From positions 20,829,501 through 20,893,500 of the forward strand of contig NC_073355.2 of the NCBI RefSeq assembly GCF_027580225.2: 64,000 nucleotides of DNA. The letters are read 5' to 3'. Positions 11,532-23,227 of the stretch are shown here, in pieces. The stretch comes from Misgurnus anguillicaudatus. Its lineage: Eukaryota > Chordata > Actinopteri > Cypriniformes > Cobitidae. Below the pieces are notes generated by a model. It did not search any database. It saw only the letters and a list, made by a program, of their open reading frames with translations, and was not told the origin of the DNA. Each line of letters starts with the position of its first letter. The stretch's first letter is position 1. The translations under genes were made by a program, and so were the position numbers.

Positions 11532-11916
11532 TTAGAAGATACTTTCTTCAAGCAGTGGTACGGGAAAAAGTTTGCATTTTTCACGAAGACATTTTATGCA
11601 AGACAACGCTCCATCACATGCATCAAAGTACTCCACTAAGTGGCTGCCCAGTAAAGGCCTTAAAGATGAAAAACTAATGACATGTCCTCTTGACTTAAAC
11701 CCTATTAAGAACTTTTGGGCCCTTTTTAAGCAAGACATTTACAGTGAAGGTAAACAGTACACCTCTCTGAACAGTGTCTGGGAGGCTGTGGTTGCGGCTG
11801 CACAAAATGTAGATTCTGACCAGATCAAGAAACTGACTGACTCCTTGAAAGTAAGGCTTGTGACTGTTATCGAAAAGAAGGGTGGCTTTTTTAATTTCAG
11901 AAATGTTTATTTGTAA
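11532..11916 (+). pseudogene. Tc1-like transposase fragment, plus copy
   Basis: The frame from 11572 gives QDNAPSHASKYSTKWLPSKG, the second catalytic aspartate region, then PLDLNPIKNFWALFKQDIY. The third catalytic residue (E in family) is K here, so it is inactive. The C-terminal part ends VIEKKGGF, as in Tc1 transposases. The N-terminal DNA-binding half is missing. Confidence 0.8.
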
Positions 11917-12948
11917 ATTTAGTTTGTTTATTATTCTTACTTAAAAACAAGCGAGATGGCAAAATCTTTGTTTGTCATGCAGTTGCATAATAATTCTGCA
12001 CACTAATAGTTGCCTAATAATGGTGTACATAAATATTCTCTTAAGAAATCCAAAATTTCACTTTTATTACTTAAATGTTCAGGTTTGAGGGTTTGTTTAC
12101 ATTTTGAATTGAACAAGAGCATTGTAGATGTACAATAACAAAAGTAATCCTCAAAAAAACGACTTGCCTAATACTGTAATTGTGCACACAGTGTTGTAAT
12201 GCTGGACCACACTCTAACCTAAGCCCAGTCATACTTGTTGAGATTACTCAATTTAAAGCTGTAATTTGTAATTTTTGTTTCTTAAAAATAAACCATAATT
12301 TACAAGCTTATACCAATGTTTATAATTTTAGCCTGTTGGGTGATATACTTGCAATTTTATGTTTCAAACAATGATAATGGGTCGAAGGTTATGGAATGCA
12401 ACTTTAAACAAAACATTATTTGACCTATTCATAAGGTACTGTACAAATTAGTGAGGACACTTTTTAAATGTATTAAATGGTACCAGTTTTTGCCTTGGTT
12501 TGAGACCATTTGATAAATGATGTCTTAACCACAACATTTTAAACATTTATTGCTTACATTGAGGTGTGTTATGTGAATTTTGACTTTTCAGTAGTTGTCA
12601 CTTTGTTTAACAGGTTTATCTATCGATAAACAGACATCTTGGATGTGCCATTTGGATGTGTCATCTGCTATAAAGATATTCAATAAGTGTCAGTGAAAAA
12701 TCATGTCATTCCTCCAATAGTTGGAATATTTAAAATACTTTATATATAAATTAAGGTAAGAATAGCAATACAGAATTTTTTTTTATTATAATGCTATTTC
12801 ATTAGTTTACTTAAAACATTTTGATAAATATTTGCTTCATTAATTCATCTATACTCTGGGTAAATGAATCCCTTTAGAAGATTAGTTGTGGCAAAACAAA
12901 TAAAGACACGTGTCAAACACTTTTCAACTGCCAGCGTGTTATTAATCA

Positions 12949-14416
12949 GGGGTGCGTTCTCCGATAACGTTGTCTCTTAGCGCGCTACGAAGACTCTTAA
13001 GTTAAACCTTAACTACAGGTATACCTTTCCTACGTGTGTTCTCCGAACTATACCTTAGGATGTTGCTTAAGATAAACCTTCTTAAGTTCGGCCTTAGCGG
13101 GTGCTGTCCATGGTGGAGGTGCTGAATAGGTTGATATCGATTGCTCGACAATCAATTATTCACTTCATGTAATAGGTTTCGCTGCGTTATGAGATAGCGG
13201 TGTTCTTTATTAAAGAAACATTTTAGAAATAGTTCAAGTTCAATTTATTAGGAATATCTGGTAAAAAATATTTCAAATTGGAAACAACTAAATTCAACCT
13301 TCTATATTTTTATTTCAAACCCGTGCAAAACCCGCAACTTTATTTCCAAACGTATCATGTTTGAACTGCTCCAATTCATCCGCTATGCCTTGAAAGGATC
13401 ATTTATATTAGGGGTTCCCAATAAGTGCGTTGCACAGGGGAATAAAGTGGGTTGTGCAAGTACTTGGCTGTGCATTACACTTAGAGTATATAAAAACAAA
13501 CTGCTGTTGTTCATTAGTTCACGCGTTTATTGTGCTTGGACACTGTATGCACAAGCAGCGCGTTAACAATGCGGATAAAGCTTAATGGACGCATTTCTGG
13601 AGCCTGTCTGTCTAAATATAACATATCAAATATTATATACTAGCCTATAAATATATAGTATTAGTATTTAGATTTTAGCTTTGATTAGTTTTAATGTGGA
13701 AATTTTGTTGACCTTAGACTATACAAGCAGTAATCAAGTGCACAGTTTATTTTGAATGTTTATAAAGAATATGGCATGCAGTTGCCTCAAAGTTATAAAA
13801 CATTAAAAAACTTCGATGCAAAGTCAAATTAACATTAATAATCATAATTATTTTTTTGTAATTTTACCCGATTTATTTATGCAGCTAAAATACTTGCCGT
13901 TAGACTAAGATTTAACGGATATGAAATGCACAAATGAAATAGTAGGATTCGCTGTATAGCTGCCAGTTTCACCAACTCCATCACCCAAAATATATTTTTT
14001 AAATAGTTTCTTAATCTTGTAGCATTTAATAGTTCGCAGTTGATGTCCCTTTGGAAAACATAATTAAAAATCTAACAACCATCAATGTAATGATGTCTAA
14101 TTATGTAAATGTTTTATTCTTTAAATATAAAAATATTTGCCTAATTAAACACGGAGTGTATTGCTTTTTTTTTTTTTACAAATATTTAGTTATATAGACT
14201 ACAATGTAAGCTTTTAAGAAAGTGATGGTCCCTAGTGGAGATCATGTGGGATAAGGTATAGCTAAGAGTGCTCCAGACCAACCTTCCGAACGAACGAGTT
14301 ACAGAAGTGATACGTAACTAAGAACGTTTCGGAAAACACGTATTAGCGATAAGGTACAGCTTAAGGTACAACTTAAGAACGACGTAGCGTTAAGGTAGTT
14401 TCGGAGAACGCAGCCC
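12949..14416. mobile_element. Harbinger-like element replacing an Ig exon
   Basis: The ends GGGGTGCGTTCTCCGATAAC and the right end complementary to GGGCTGCGTTCTCCGAAAC are inverted, and subterminal segments ('ctaccttaacgctacg' type) also mirror. The ends resemble PIF/Harbinger MITEs of fish. No transposase is visible. It lies where unit B has its D2 Ig exon. Confidence 0.65.
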
Positions 14417-15252
14417 TGATCACAACCTGTTCACACATTTATGAAACTTAAAATTTAAAGTGCATTAAAACTGATTTTCTTTCTGACTGTGAGATAAATA
14501 ATGATATGTTTGTAAATTATTTTAGTAAAAAATATGTAAAAAAAATAAAGTAGTGCTTTACTTTTTTAACCTCAACTGAATTTCTAATTATCATGTTATC
14601 ACCGCATTAACACTACCAGAATTATTTAAGGTTCGATTGACTGCCTGTGTACTGTTTACCCCTTTGCCTTCTGATTTGGATTTGTCTGATTGGTATTCTT
14701 AATAAACATGTGCAAATATATATATATAAATAAGAATGTTTAGTCACTTCAGCATGGTCCACATCTTTTTCAGTTGCATAATATGGCAGTTTATTTTGCT
14801 AGACAGGAAGAATACATGTGCAGAATACATTTTATTGTTTGATGGATGATCAGTATTAGCTATCTAAAGGAGGACATTCCATAGACCTTAATACACAAGT
14901 AGTTAATTTACTTGGACCTTTCGAGCCTTATTGCCAGCCTCTTATAGATGCAATGGAAAATTATTAGATTCAAGGCAAATCATGATTTGGCCAATTTATG
15001 AGCTTTACCAATGTTGGCAGCAACTTCAAATGCATCCTGAGCTAACAGAAAATGTATCATGATTGCGGTTTTAGCTTTATTGTGAAATGTAGGTGTTAAG
15101 CAACTACGATGGGTGTTCATTTCCCTTACTGATGACTTTTCATGATGATCTGACCAATTTCAGCCACTTATGCAATGCGTATTTCTCATGTGTTTACAAT
15201 TCACCACTTCCTGATTTGTGCCTCTCATTTTCATATAAATGTAATGTCTAAT

Positions 15253-15255
15253 AAC

Positions 15256-15291
<36 letters not shown>
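15253..15291. repeat. (AAT)n microsatellite
   Basis: About 13 tandem AAT/ATA units. Confidence 0.95.
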
Positions 15292-15294
<3 letters not shown>

Positions 15295-15309
15295 TAGATT
15301 AAAGAAAAT

Positions 15310-17200
15310 GTGAAGTGGTGCTTGCCGTGGCAAATTTCGGGGGACAAAATCTTCTAAGAATGATTATACACCCAGTCACAAGTAAAATTATCCAAACCCC
15401 ATTTCTCGATAATGTTCTGATGCGGAGATAGGGTTAGGAAGGGTTTGTTTATTTGGTTATTAGGGTACAGTATTTGGTTGCTAGGTAGAACATTTGAATC
15501 CACTAGTGATTACACTCTGAGTCACGAGTCAAACGCTCCAACAGTTGGTTCGTTCTGAACAGAAACAGTATTTTAACCTTTCTTGTTTTCGGTTCAACTC
15601 TAAAATTGACTTTCCTGAACCGGTTAGAACAAATAATTAAGTTCCAGAACCGGTTAATAACATTCCATATCAGCTGTGGGACATACAAATAAGTAGGCTG
15701 ATCATTAGGACATTAAACTTAAATTATTAGTCTACATAATTTTACTTAAGTCTCTATCTTGTCATCAAAGATTATAAAAGGCTACATTAAGCAAGCGGCA
15801 TAACTGTAATGCTGACATGCCTACATTTGTTGAGTGCACTTAAACACTCGCACACACACAGACGAAGGACGAATAAATATGTTTTTTCCAATTTTTTTTA
15901 CATAAATCTGTTAATCAACCTCAGTACTAATTAAAACTACCAAATCAATGTTAAATCAATGGGATTTTTGGGGTGTTTATTCGCCCCCCTTTGGAAATCC
16001 TGCACCCGATCGCTTATAAAACAGTCATCAGAGAGATTGGAAGGTTGCCCCTCGATTTTAATGGACTACATCAAGTTTATACATCAAGAGTTCTGATCTT
16101 TGAAGAACATATCGAGATAATCACGTTTGATTGGAGTTGGACTGGGCACATTTAACTACATGTGCATCTGTGCGTACAGAAAATTGCTCACTTTAGCGCC
16201 TTTTTGCGGTTAAATTGTTTAAAATCAAGTGTTAACATTTGCAAGCCTTTGAAACACATGCAAATGAAGAACTTTCACCCTTTTTAAATTTGTGTATTAA
16301 GGCTACTTGGTGGTGGCAAGCTTTTCATTTCTCAAATGAGTCAACGACATCATACTGCAAAGAAATCTTGTCAAAGAACGAAAAAAATAACGGTATTAAC
16401 CGGTTACCATTATTTTAAATAAATGATTCTGTTCCGGAACATATATATTTTTTTTAAGTTTCTGGTTTTGATTCTGTACAACTTACACCCCAGTTGTGAT
16501 TCATGTTCTTACAGAGCCTACCACCCTCTTCAAATGTTGTACCCCACATGTTTCCAAAATCCTCAAGCGGAGCTATGACTTGTCAAAGTTGGGCGCAATG
16601 TTAAGTCAATGCGATTTTTGGGGTGTTTATTCGCCCCCTTTTTGGAAATCCTGCACCCGATCGCTTATAAAAGTCGAAGCACACCTCTCCTCAATGAGCC
16701 GGTCGATCATGGGTCTAGGGCAAAGAATGTGGGACGAGTTACACGCTGAAAAATGTGTCCAGTTGTAAAAAGAAGAAGACGAATAAACATGAGCAATAAT
16801 AATAGTGATGTTTTGCATAAATGCAAGCACAACTAATAAGCATACACACATACACAAGGGTGCACATAATTTTTTGGCCTGGTTCCCAATGGAGCACTTG
16901 GAGATGTTGCTTGGTGCTCACACTATTCACAGCACTAACATCCTACATACTGTCATCATCACTAAGCTCCTGACTACTCTCTTCGCCATATCTCTTTGTT
17001 TTAGACATGGTAGACAATGATATACATAAAATAAAATATGCCTGATTATTGTTTTTAACCCATGTAAACTTTACAATTGACTACTAACTCATATAAATTT
17101 CAAATATTGTTAAAGACAAGTAAATAGTCAGAAATTAAAAAATCAAAAAGAGCAAAAGCAAAATTGAAACCAAACTTTTAATTTATGTTTTTATTTTTTG
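15310..17200. other. Repeat debris, AACCGGTT-containing
   Basis: No gene. Two AACCGGTT-rich, mutually inverted stretches (15575-15660 and 16390-16440) suggest ends of one decayed element. A segment around 'gggtgtttattcgccccc' and 'tcctgcacccgatcgcttat' occurs twice, at 15950-16020 and 16605-16675, as a direct repeat. Confidence 0.45.
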
Positions 17201-17210
17201 CTCTTTGTGG

Positions 17211-17831
17211 TTATAAATGTAGTATAAGTGTACACATTTTGAAAAGAAAAAAATACATCAAAATGTAGTGTTGTAGCATGTAGTGTAAAACCAAACGTGT
17301 GTGTTCGCATGTGGGGATGGTTGGGTGTATCAAGGCTCCATATTTCCTCCGGCTTGGGTCCGGCCACAATACTTCATCCAGGTCACATGCTATACTCTCT
17401 CTTGCCAGACACTTTGTAAAGAACCTCCTGTATGGTGTATCCAACTTTTCAGCGTCATGTGGAGAAAAACTCCTCAATAGAATTTAGAAATGGTGAATAT
17501 GGAGGCAGGTAGACAACAGAAAAATGGGGATGGCATGATGAAACCTGACATTAATCCAGATGTTGACAAATCTTGCCTGGTCTTCATTCTGCAGACCCTG
17601 AACAAACATGTCATCAATTCTTTCCAGAAATTGTATGATTTGATCAGTGTTATAGGGGCCAAGTGTGGTGTGATGGTGCAGGACACCATTTTGTGAAATT
17701 GCAGCACACATTGTAATGTTTCCGCCACGTTGTCCAATGACAATGCAATGTAGAAACAGAAAATATTTATTAGGCCAAACATTACTATTGTATACATTAG
17801 CATACAACAAAACTATAAACATGTAATCCAA
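17211..17831 (-). pseudogene. IS630/Tc1-like transposase relic
   Basis: On the minus strand the frame contains GQRGGNITMCAAISQNGVLH and LGPYNTDQIIQFLE, then VNIWINVRFHHA, a DDE transposase core. The expected WDNVRFHH aspartate is replaced by isoleucine. About 17460-17500 another frame gives PYSPFLNSIEEFFS, the catalytic glutamate motif. Frameshift and sequence loss separate these parts. Neighbours are other repeats. Confidence 0.75.
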
Positions 17832-18105
17832 AAGTATATTCTTTACAGTAGAATACAGGAAATTTTGAGTGGGGTCCTGGTCCAGGAATTTGGCAGGGGG
17901 GTGGGGTGCAGATTGCCAAAACAGGTAATCTGGCCTTTGACCTATTTATAGGCCTATCTATACTACTGTAAAGTAAAGCAGTGATTTGTGTAATCAGTAA
18001 AGCAATTAGTGTTTGCACATGTGAGGAGTGTGTCTGTGTGACCTGGTGAATAAGTGTAGCATTTTGATTGTTGGTGTTTGGAAAAGGAAAGTTACTTCCT
18101 CATAG

Positions 18106-18490
18106 ATCTTTGTGTGTAGTGTTTTGAAAAAAGTAATTTATGCAATTGAAAACTGAGTCAAAGGCTGAGAAATAGCTTATGGTTTTGAAGATTTTGCATA
18201 TAGTTTTGCACTTTGAGTGAGAGCTTTCAAAAATCGTGTGACACGAAAAGATTTTGTGTGTAAGCAATCGTAAAAAACTGAAATTGGTTGTGTTTATAAG
18301 ATTTTTGTGTGTTGCATAGAAAATTGTGTGTTGTGTTTTGCAAAAATGAAATTGAAAACTGAGTAAAAGGCAAAAAATTAGTGTATGGTTTTGCAGATTT
18401 AGTGTGTGGTTCTGGTGTTTGAGTGTCAGGTTTTAGAAATTGTGTGACAAGAAATAGTTTTGCGTGTAAGCAGTTGAAAAAAAACTGTAA
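18106..18490. repeat. Two diverged tandem copies of ~220 bp
   Basis: Copies begin near 18110 and 18335. Shared phrases include 'gaaaactgagt', 'tatggttttg', 'attgtgtgacaagaaa/atcgtgtgacacgaaa' and 'gtgtaagca'. The sequence is G/T-rich with no coding frame. Confidence 0.6.
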
Positions 18491-20146
18491 TGTGACTTAT
18501 TTAACGATTAGGTTCCTACCTGAGTAAAATCCAGCAAGTGGTGGAAGGAAAAGAGCCAGCAGATTTTTTTAAATGTGATTGGACCACAGGACAGGAAGTC
18601 ATATGACTGCATGTTGCAAGGTGTACACTTGTTACACAATCTATATCAGATCTTTCACAACACGATTTCTTATCAGGCAGTGAACGTGGGTCAAATATGG
18701 GTAACCTGTTGGGTCAAATTTAGGTTACACTTTATTTTGATAGTCCACTTTAGACATTCTACTAACTATAAATAACTTTACCCAAATTTAATGTTTTTCT
18801 AGGTTATTTTTTAACCCAATAGTTTGCGGGTTTGTCTATATTTGAAACTAAAATGGCTTTTGTGTTTTTTGGTGTGTGCCACCCTTTTAATAACCAAAAA
18901 GAAACATGTCATATGCCTTGTTTTTCATTTAGATGTGATTGGTGTCATTACAGCAATGTCCGTCCAGGACAAGTTATACGTGCTAACCCTAATACTAAGT
19001 TCACACAACACCAAAACACACAAAGGGAACAATTTCATGTGTGACATGCCAAATGTAGATATTGTATGCAACTATGCATAACTTTGTAGATACTGAAATA
19101 TAAATTAAATATGCATGTTAAATATGCACCACTGTGGTGTTGCAACACCTCTCACAGCTCTGTTTCTGCTGGATAACTTTCTGGAGGTTTATTTATGGCA
19201 AAATAGTGAAGCCGGAGCCTCACAGCGCCCCCATTGGGACAAAGAGAAGTGTGCCATGGAAACTGCCTTGCAATTCTGCAAAAGTGAGAGTGGGTAGCCG
19301 TCACATAGAAACACATGTTTTTCATGTCTTTTAAGTGCATATAATCAGCTTGGAAAGGTTTAAGTCGCTGCTCTGTTTAATTGTTTTAAACAGGTTGCTT
19401 TGGGAATGACGTGGAATGAATACAACTGCCTATCAGATGAACAAAAAATGAACCTCAAGAAAAGCAAAGGACTTTGATCTGATGGAAAAGCGCTGTGATC
19501 TGATGTCAACAGAAACAAAATGTTCTTGTAAAATGATGACAATCCCATGTACAGTACAGTGTAATTGTGAGTGTGTTACACAGTGAGTGAGTTTTCTTTC
19601 AGCCTGTTTATATAACGTCCAGCACTCATTTTTGGCCAAAGCTCTGTGCTCACAGCTACAGTAGACTGAACGGTTTACTCTTTACTATTACTTTGACAAA
19701 TAGCTGCCATGTTTTTCTTTGTGATTTCTTTCTTCCCCTCCTCCATCCTTCAGTGCAGCTGTTTCTGCTCTCACTCGTTCTTTATCTCTCCTGTCTGCCA
19801 TCAGTCTCCTCTTTAAACACAAGCAGCACATGTGAATATGAGGTGTGGGTGATTTCCTTAACTTTCAGCTGAATTTAGTAATGCTTATTTTGAAATAAAA
19901 ACACATGACGTATTTGCACTGTGAAACTTGTAGTATTTATCTTTACGCACCTCAAATACATAAACACAATGAGAATTAAAGCAGCAATAAAAGCGAAACA
20001 TCGATACATCAGTAACAAAAATGCTCACAAACCGAGACGAAAAGGAATCGAAAGTGGAAATGCTTACACAGATTCAAACAAACATGCCATTTTCTAATAT
20101 ATTCTTATGCAAGTACATAATTGATAAGACGATTGATAAGACTATC

Positions 20147-20198
<52 letters not shown>

Positions 20199-21003
20199 TG
20201 GTGGGAAGGAATTAGTGTGTCAAATGAATTAGACATCATGTGACTCCAGTGAAACATAACAGACCACGTGTGGATAGCTGACAAAGAAAAGTATGTAAGT
20301 GCCTGTACTTGCTTTAAAACAGAATCTGCTAGCTATCTTCACCAGCAAAAAGTGCTGTATGATATCTACAGATGTATGTAGGTATGAATTTTACAAACAG
20401 AATTTAACATTTTGATTCCATTTAAGAAGATGCCAAATGAGAATAATGTATTAAAGTGTATTATACATGCTCCTATACTATTCAATACATAACGTGATGA
20501 TTGCAGCACATGAAAAGCTCATTCGATTGCATCACCTAATCCTTAACCAATAAACTTGATAATAACAATTGACAAAAAAAAAATGGAATTGGTTTGTAAA
20601 ATTTGATTGTCTCAGGCACTATGACAGCTTGGTATCTGTATTTGAATTCAGCATAGGAAAATAGATATTATGATCACAGTTTAACCACTGGACTGGAATG
20701 TAACAGAGATAAACTTAAAGAACCAATGGAAAGAAAGAAAACACACAAATTATTTGTGTTTATAATACCAACTTGATATCACAGGTATGCGTACGCATTT
20801 CACTAGGTGGCTTATTTGTATAAATTTGCATGGATAAATTGTACAAAAAAGTACTGAGGAAAAGGCATTAATGAAACCCCGCCTCTAATCCCAGCGTCAT
20901 TCAGTCAAATCGCACAAAAACGTACAAATGAACTGTAAAAAATGAATTCCTGGAGCCTTATTTATAAAGCATGCGTACACATAGATCTGATCATAGAATA
21001 AGA
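18491..21003. other. No gene; minor repeat fragments
   Basis: 18725-18780 carries a 'ggttacactttattttgatagtc' end like that of other fish MITEs. The rest shows no coding frame that I can support. A (TG)n tract lies at 20149-20195. Confidence 0.4.
20149..20195. repeat. (TG)n microsatellite
   Basis: About 22 TG units. The apparent open frame of VCVC is an artefact of the repeat. Confidence 0.95.
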
Positions 21004-21275
21004 CAGTGGTTCTCAAACTTTTTCAGCGTGCGGCCCCCCTTGTGTACGGTGCATTCCTTCACAGCCCCCCAAAGAACAATTTTGTTCTAAAGCATAACAT
21101 TTTAATTAGACAAAACATATTAAAGTATAAAAAGTAGTGTTGTTGGCTAGTAGCCTTATTTTTTTAGGTTTATTTACACAACATTTTTGAAAAAATTATG
21201 TATTTTATAAAATGTCATAAAACTGGGCCCCCCTGGCAGCATCTTGCGCCCGCCCCCCCAGTTTGAGAACCACTG
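21004..21275. mobile_element. hAT MITE, 8-bp TSD GAATAAGA
   Basis: The ends CAGTGGTTCTCAAACTTTTT and AGTTTGAGAACCACTG are inverted. GAATAAGA is duplicated exactly at 20996-21003 and 21276-21283. It is 272 bp and non-coding. Confidence 0.9.
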
Positions 21276-21668
21276 GAATAAGAAAATCACGGCAACGTCC
21301 ATATTTATAAAAACGGACTTAGAGCCACGTCAGTATGCACTTTTGCTTGTCCGAGTTTTTGGGAAATGAGCCATTTTTGCTGCTCTTAAAGGATTTAAAC
21401 ATTGTTAGGTGATCTTTTATATTTCAACGACATTAATTAGGCATACATTTGTTCTGAATAACAAGTATGCGCTTTGAGAAATGATAACAAGATCGAATTT
21501 AGGGTGATTTCTAAGCAGCACTTTATAAATGGTTAGTTTTGGTAAACCATTCTCGGCAAGCATGTGAAAAAATAGTCATTGAAATCTGTCTTTCTTTGTG
21601 ATGTCAGAAGGGGATAATACCGCCCTTTAATCTGCACTATCCAACTACAGCACTGCCATTTAGAGGCT

Positions 21669-21743
21669 GTTTACACTTGGCATTAACATGCGTTTTCATC
21701 GATCGGATCACAAGTGGACGATGTTAATGCCAGGTGTAAACGG
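21669..21743. repeat. Short inverted repeat (MITE remnant)
   Basis: GTTTACACTTGGCATTAACAT is mirrored by ATGTTAATGCCAGGTGTAAAC about 30 bp later. It lies just downstream of the tmem98 stop and is probably a MITE with most of its interior deleted. Confidence 0.7.
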
Positions 21744-22021
21744 TGTTCAAAACGTTTTGAGCTCAACCACTGAACACAATGTTTTACGTCTTTTCTGACT
21801 TCTGGCGCGAACACACGGTGAACAACTTAAGTTACAGCTATAAAAATAGCACTGTAAGTTGAATCGTTCAAGTTGGTTATACTTTAAATTGTAAGGCAAC
21901 CAGGAATTTTCACAGTGTGTAATCGTACAAATTGATATGAATAAACCACCTCTTAAAATATGTGCGAATTTGGCATGAAATTTTATAAACATATCAGTAT
22001 CTCTTGTGTACTTTAAAAAAG

Positions 22022-23191
22022 TCAGATCGACTGCTCCCTCTCCGGCAGGCATCTCTCTGGTTCTGACGCCAAGGCCGCTTCTCTCAGCACGACCATGTGA
22101 TCCTCGGCTGCATGTAGTGATTGGTCGATCCAATCCAGGCAGCCAGACATGTGGCAAGCGTTTCGTGTCACCAGCACCAAGTGACTGACTGACAAAAGTA
22201 ATGCAGTGGCCCTGTGGGGAAATTTAAAGAAAATATATGCAGAAAGTCTACTTAAAACAGAAACAGTATGCATCCTGTTTGTCAGTAAAGCAAATTTACT
22301 GGGATCAACATGGCTTCATATGTAGGTATGAAATTACCTGGCGTCCAGTAGAATGGGGTCAAGGGGTGGATACATAGACCGAACCACATCATCAACCCTG
22401 TGACAGCAAAAAAAAATCTTAGCATCAGCGAGTATCAACACTGTCAGTAGTGTCACGCTCCCGAAACCGGTTACCTTGGGCTGATACGTTTGGCCACAGT
22501 GATGATGTCATTCAGGCTGGCAGGTGCCTTGACCTTTGCTCCAGACCCCATTGTCATGGCGACAAGCTTTTCGGTGAGAGTGTGACATATCTGTATGAAA
22601 AAAGAGTCATCAATGAAGAAATATTTTTAGTAATTATTAATACTAAATATATAGTATATATATAGTAAATCTACCTTTAGAATTGCAATGCAGTGAGACA
22701 CAAGGCCCCTGAGAGAGAGGAAATGAAAGGGAGATCACTACATTGTTAATATACTACAACAGTGATTATTAAAGTTGTGAGAATGAGTGTGAAGTGAAGG
22801 TAGTACGAGGCGTCCTCGATCCAGTCTTCATTCTCCAGCATGGCCTCAATGTGAGGGTTTGTGATGACAACATCGTCCAGTTCCAGCTCTGAAGGTTCAC
22901 TTTGAGTCTCCATTGCTCCAATCAGATCCACTGTGGGTCTGAGATGGGGTAGATTAGGGGGTGAGAAAGTGAAAGGAAGTGAGTACCTTACTGGCTGAGA
23001 AAAACAATGGTGATGCAATGCAAAATGATCCCAGCCTAATCCACAATGTGAGTGCCATACTTGGAATCAAAGTGGTGAAGAAGGTCAGGAGGGTGGCAGT
23101 AGCGATGTCGGCACACAACCACTAATGCCACAAATGATGCCAGGAAGATGGTGGCCAGCACACCTATGGCCACAATCACAACTGTCTCCAT
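22022..23191 (-). CDS. tmem98: Transmembrane protein 98 (TMEM98)
   Basis: Six coding exons with GT/AG borders join to a 220-residue protein: 23061-23191, 22807-22938, 22675-22708, 22475-22590, 22338-22397, 22022-22211. It begins METVVIVAIGVLATIFLASF, a single N-terminal membrane anchor, followed by PTVDLIGAMETQSEPSELEL, ITNPHIEAMLENEDWIEDAS and a C-terminal LLLSVSHLVLVTRNACHMSG block. Length is near the 226 residues known for the human protein, and similarity is very high throughout. The family is a small ER/plasma-membrane protein; in mammals it is reported to bind the myelin regulatory factor MYRF and to matter in eye size. The start is the ATG at 23191, just before the anchor; the splice acceptor at 23228 leaves a 36-nt leader. 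All splice phases agree and no disruption is seen. It is the only unrelated gene within the receptor array and shares its strand. Confidence 0.96.
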
Positions 23192-23227
23192 GGTTACGTG
23201 ATGATGAATGATGAAGATGAGGATTGT

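Larger units (their letters stand above)
9806..15310 (-). other. Gutted receptor unit (no exons left)
   Basis: Three stretches align with other receptor units. 9806-9924 matches 33331-33430 and 44100-44215. 12180-12945 matches the unit B intron at 33640-34490. 14417-14520 matches the sequence just 5' of the unit B D2 exon (34855-34950). 14740-15250 matches 44640-45120. The positions where D2, D1 and last exon should be are occupied by transposons or missing, so this unit is dead. The alignments were judged by eye. Confidence 0.65.

Noticed and set aside
20021..20215. Open frame of VCVCVC repeats
   Set aside because: It is the translation of a TG microsatellite.
22450..22665. Plus-strand frame over tmem98
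   Set aside because: It is the antisense of a tmem98 exon; splice sites and family match support only the minus strand.
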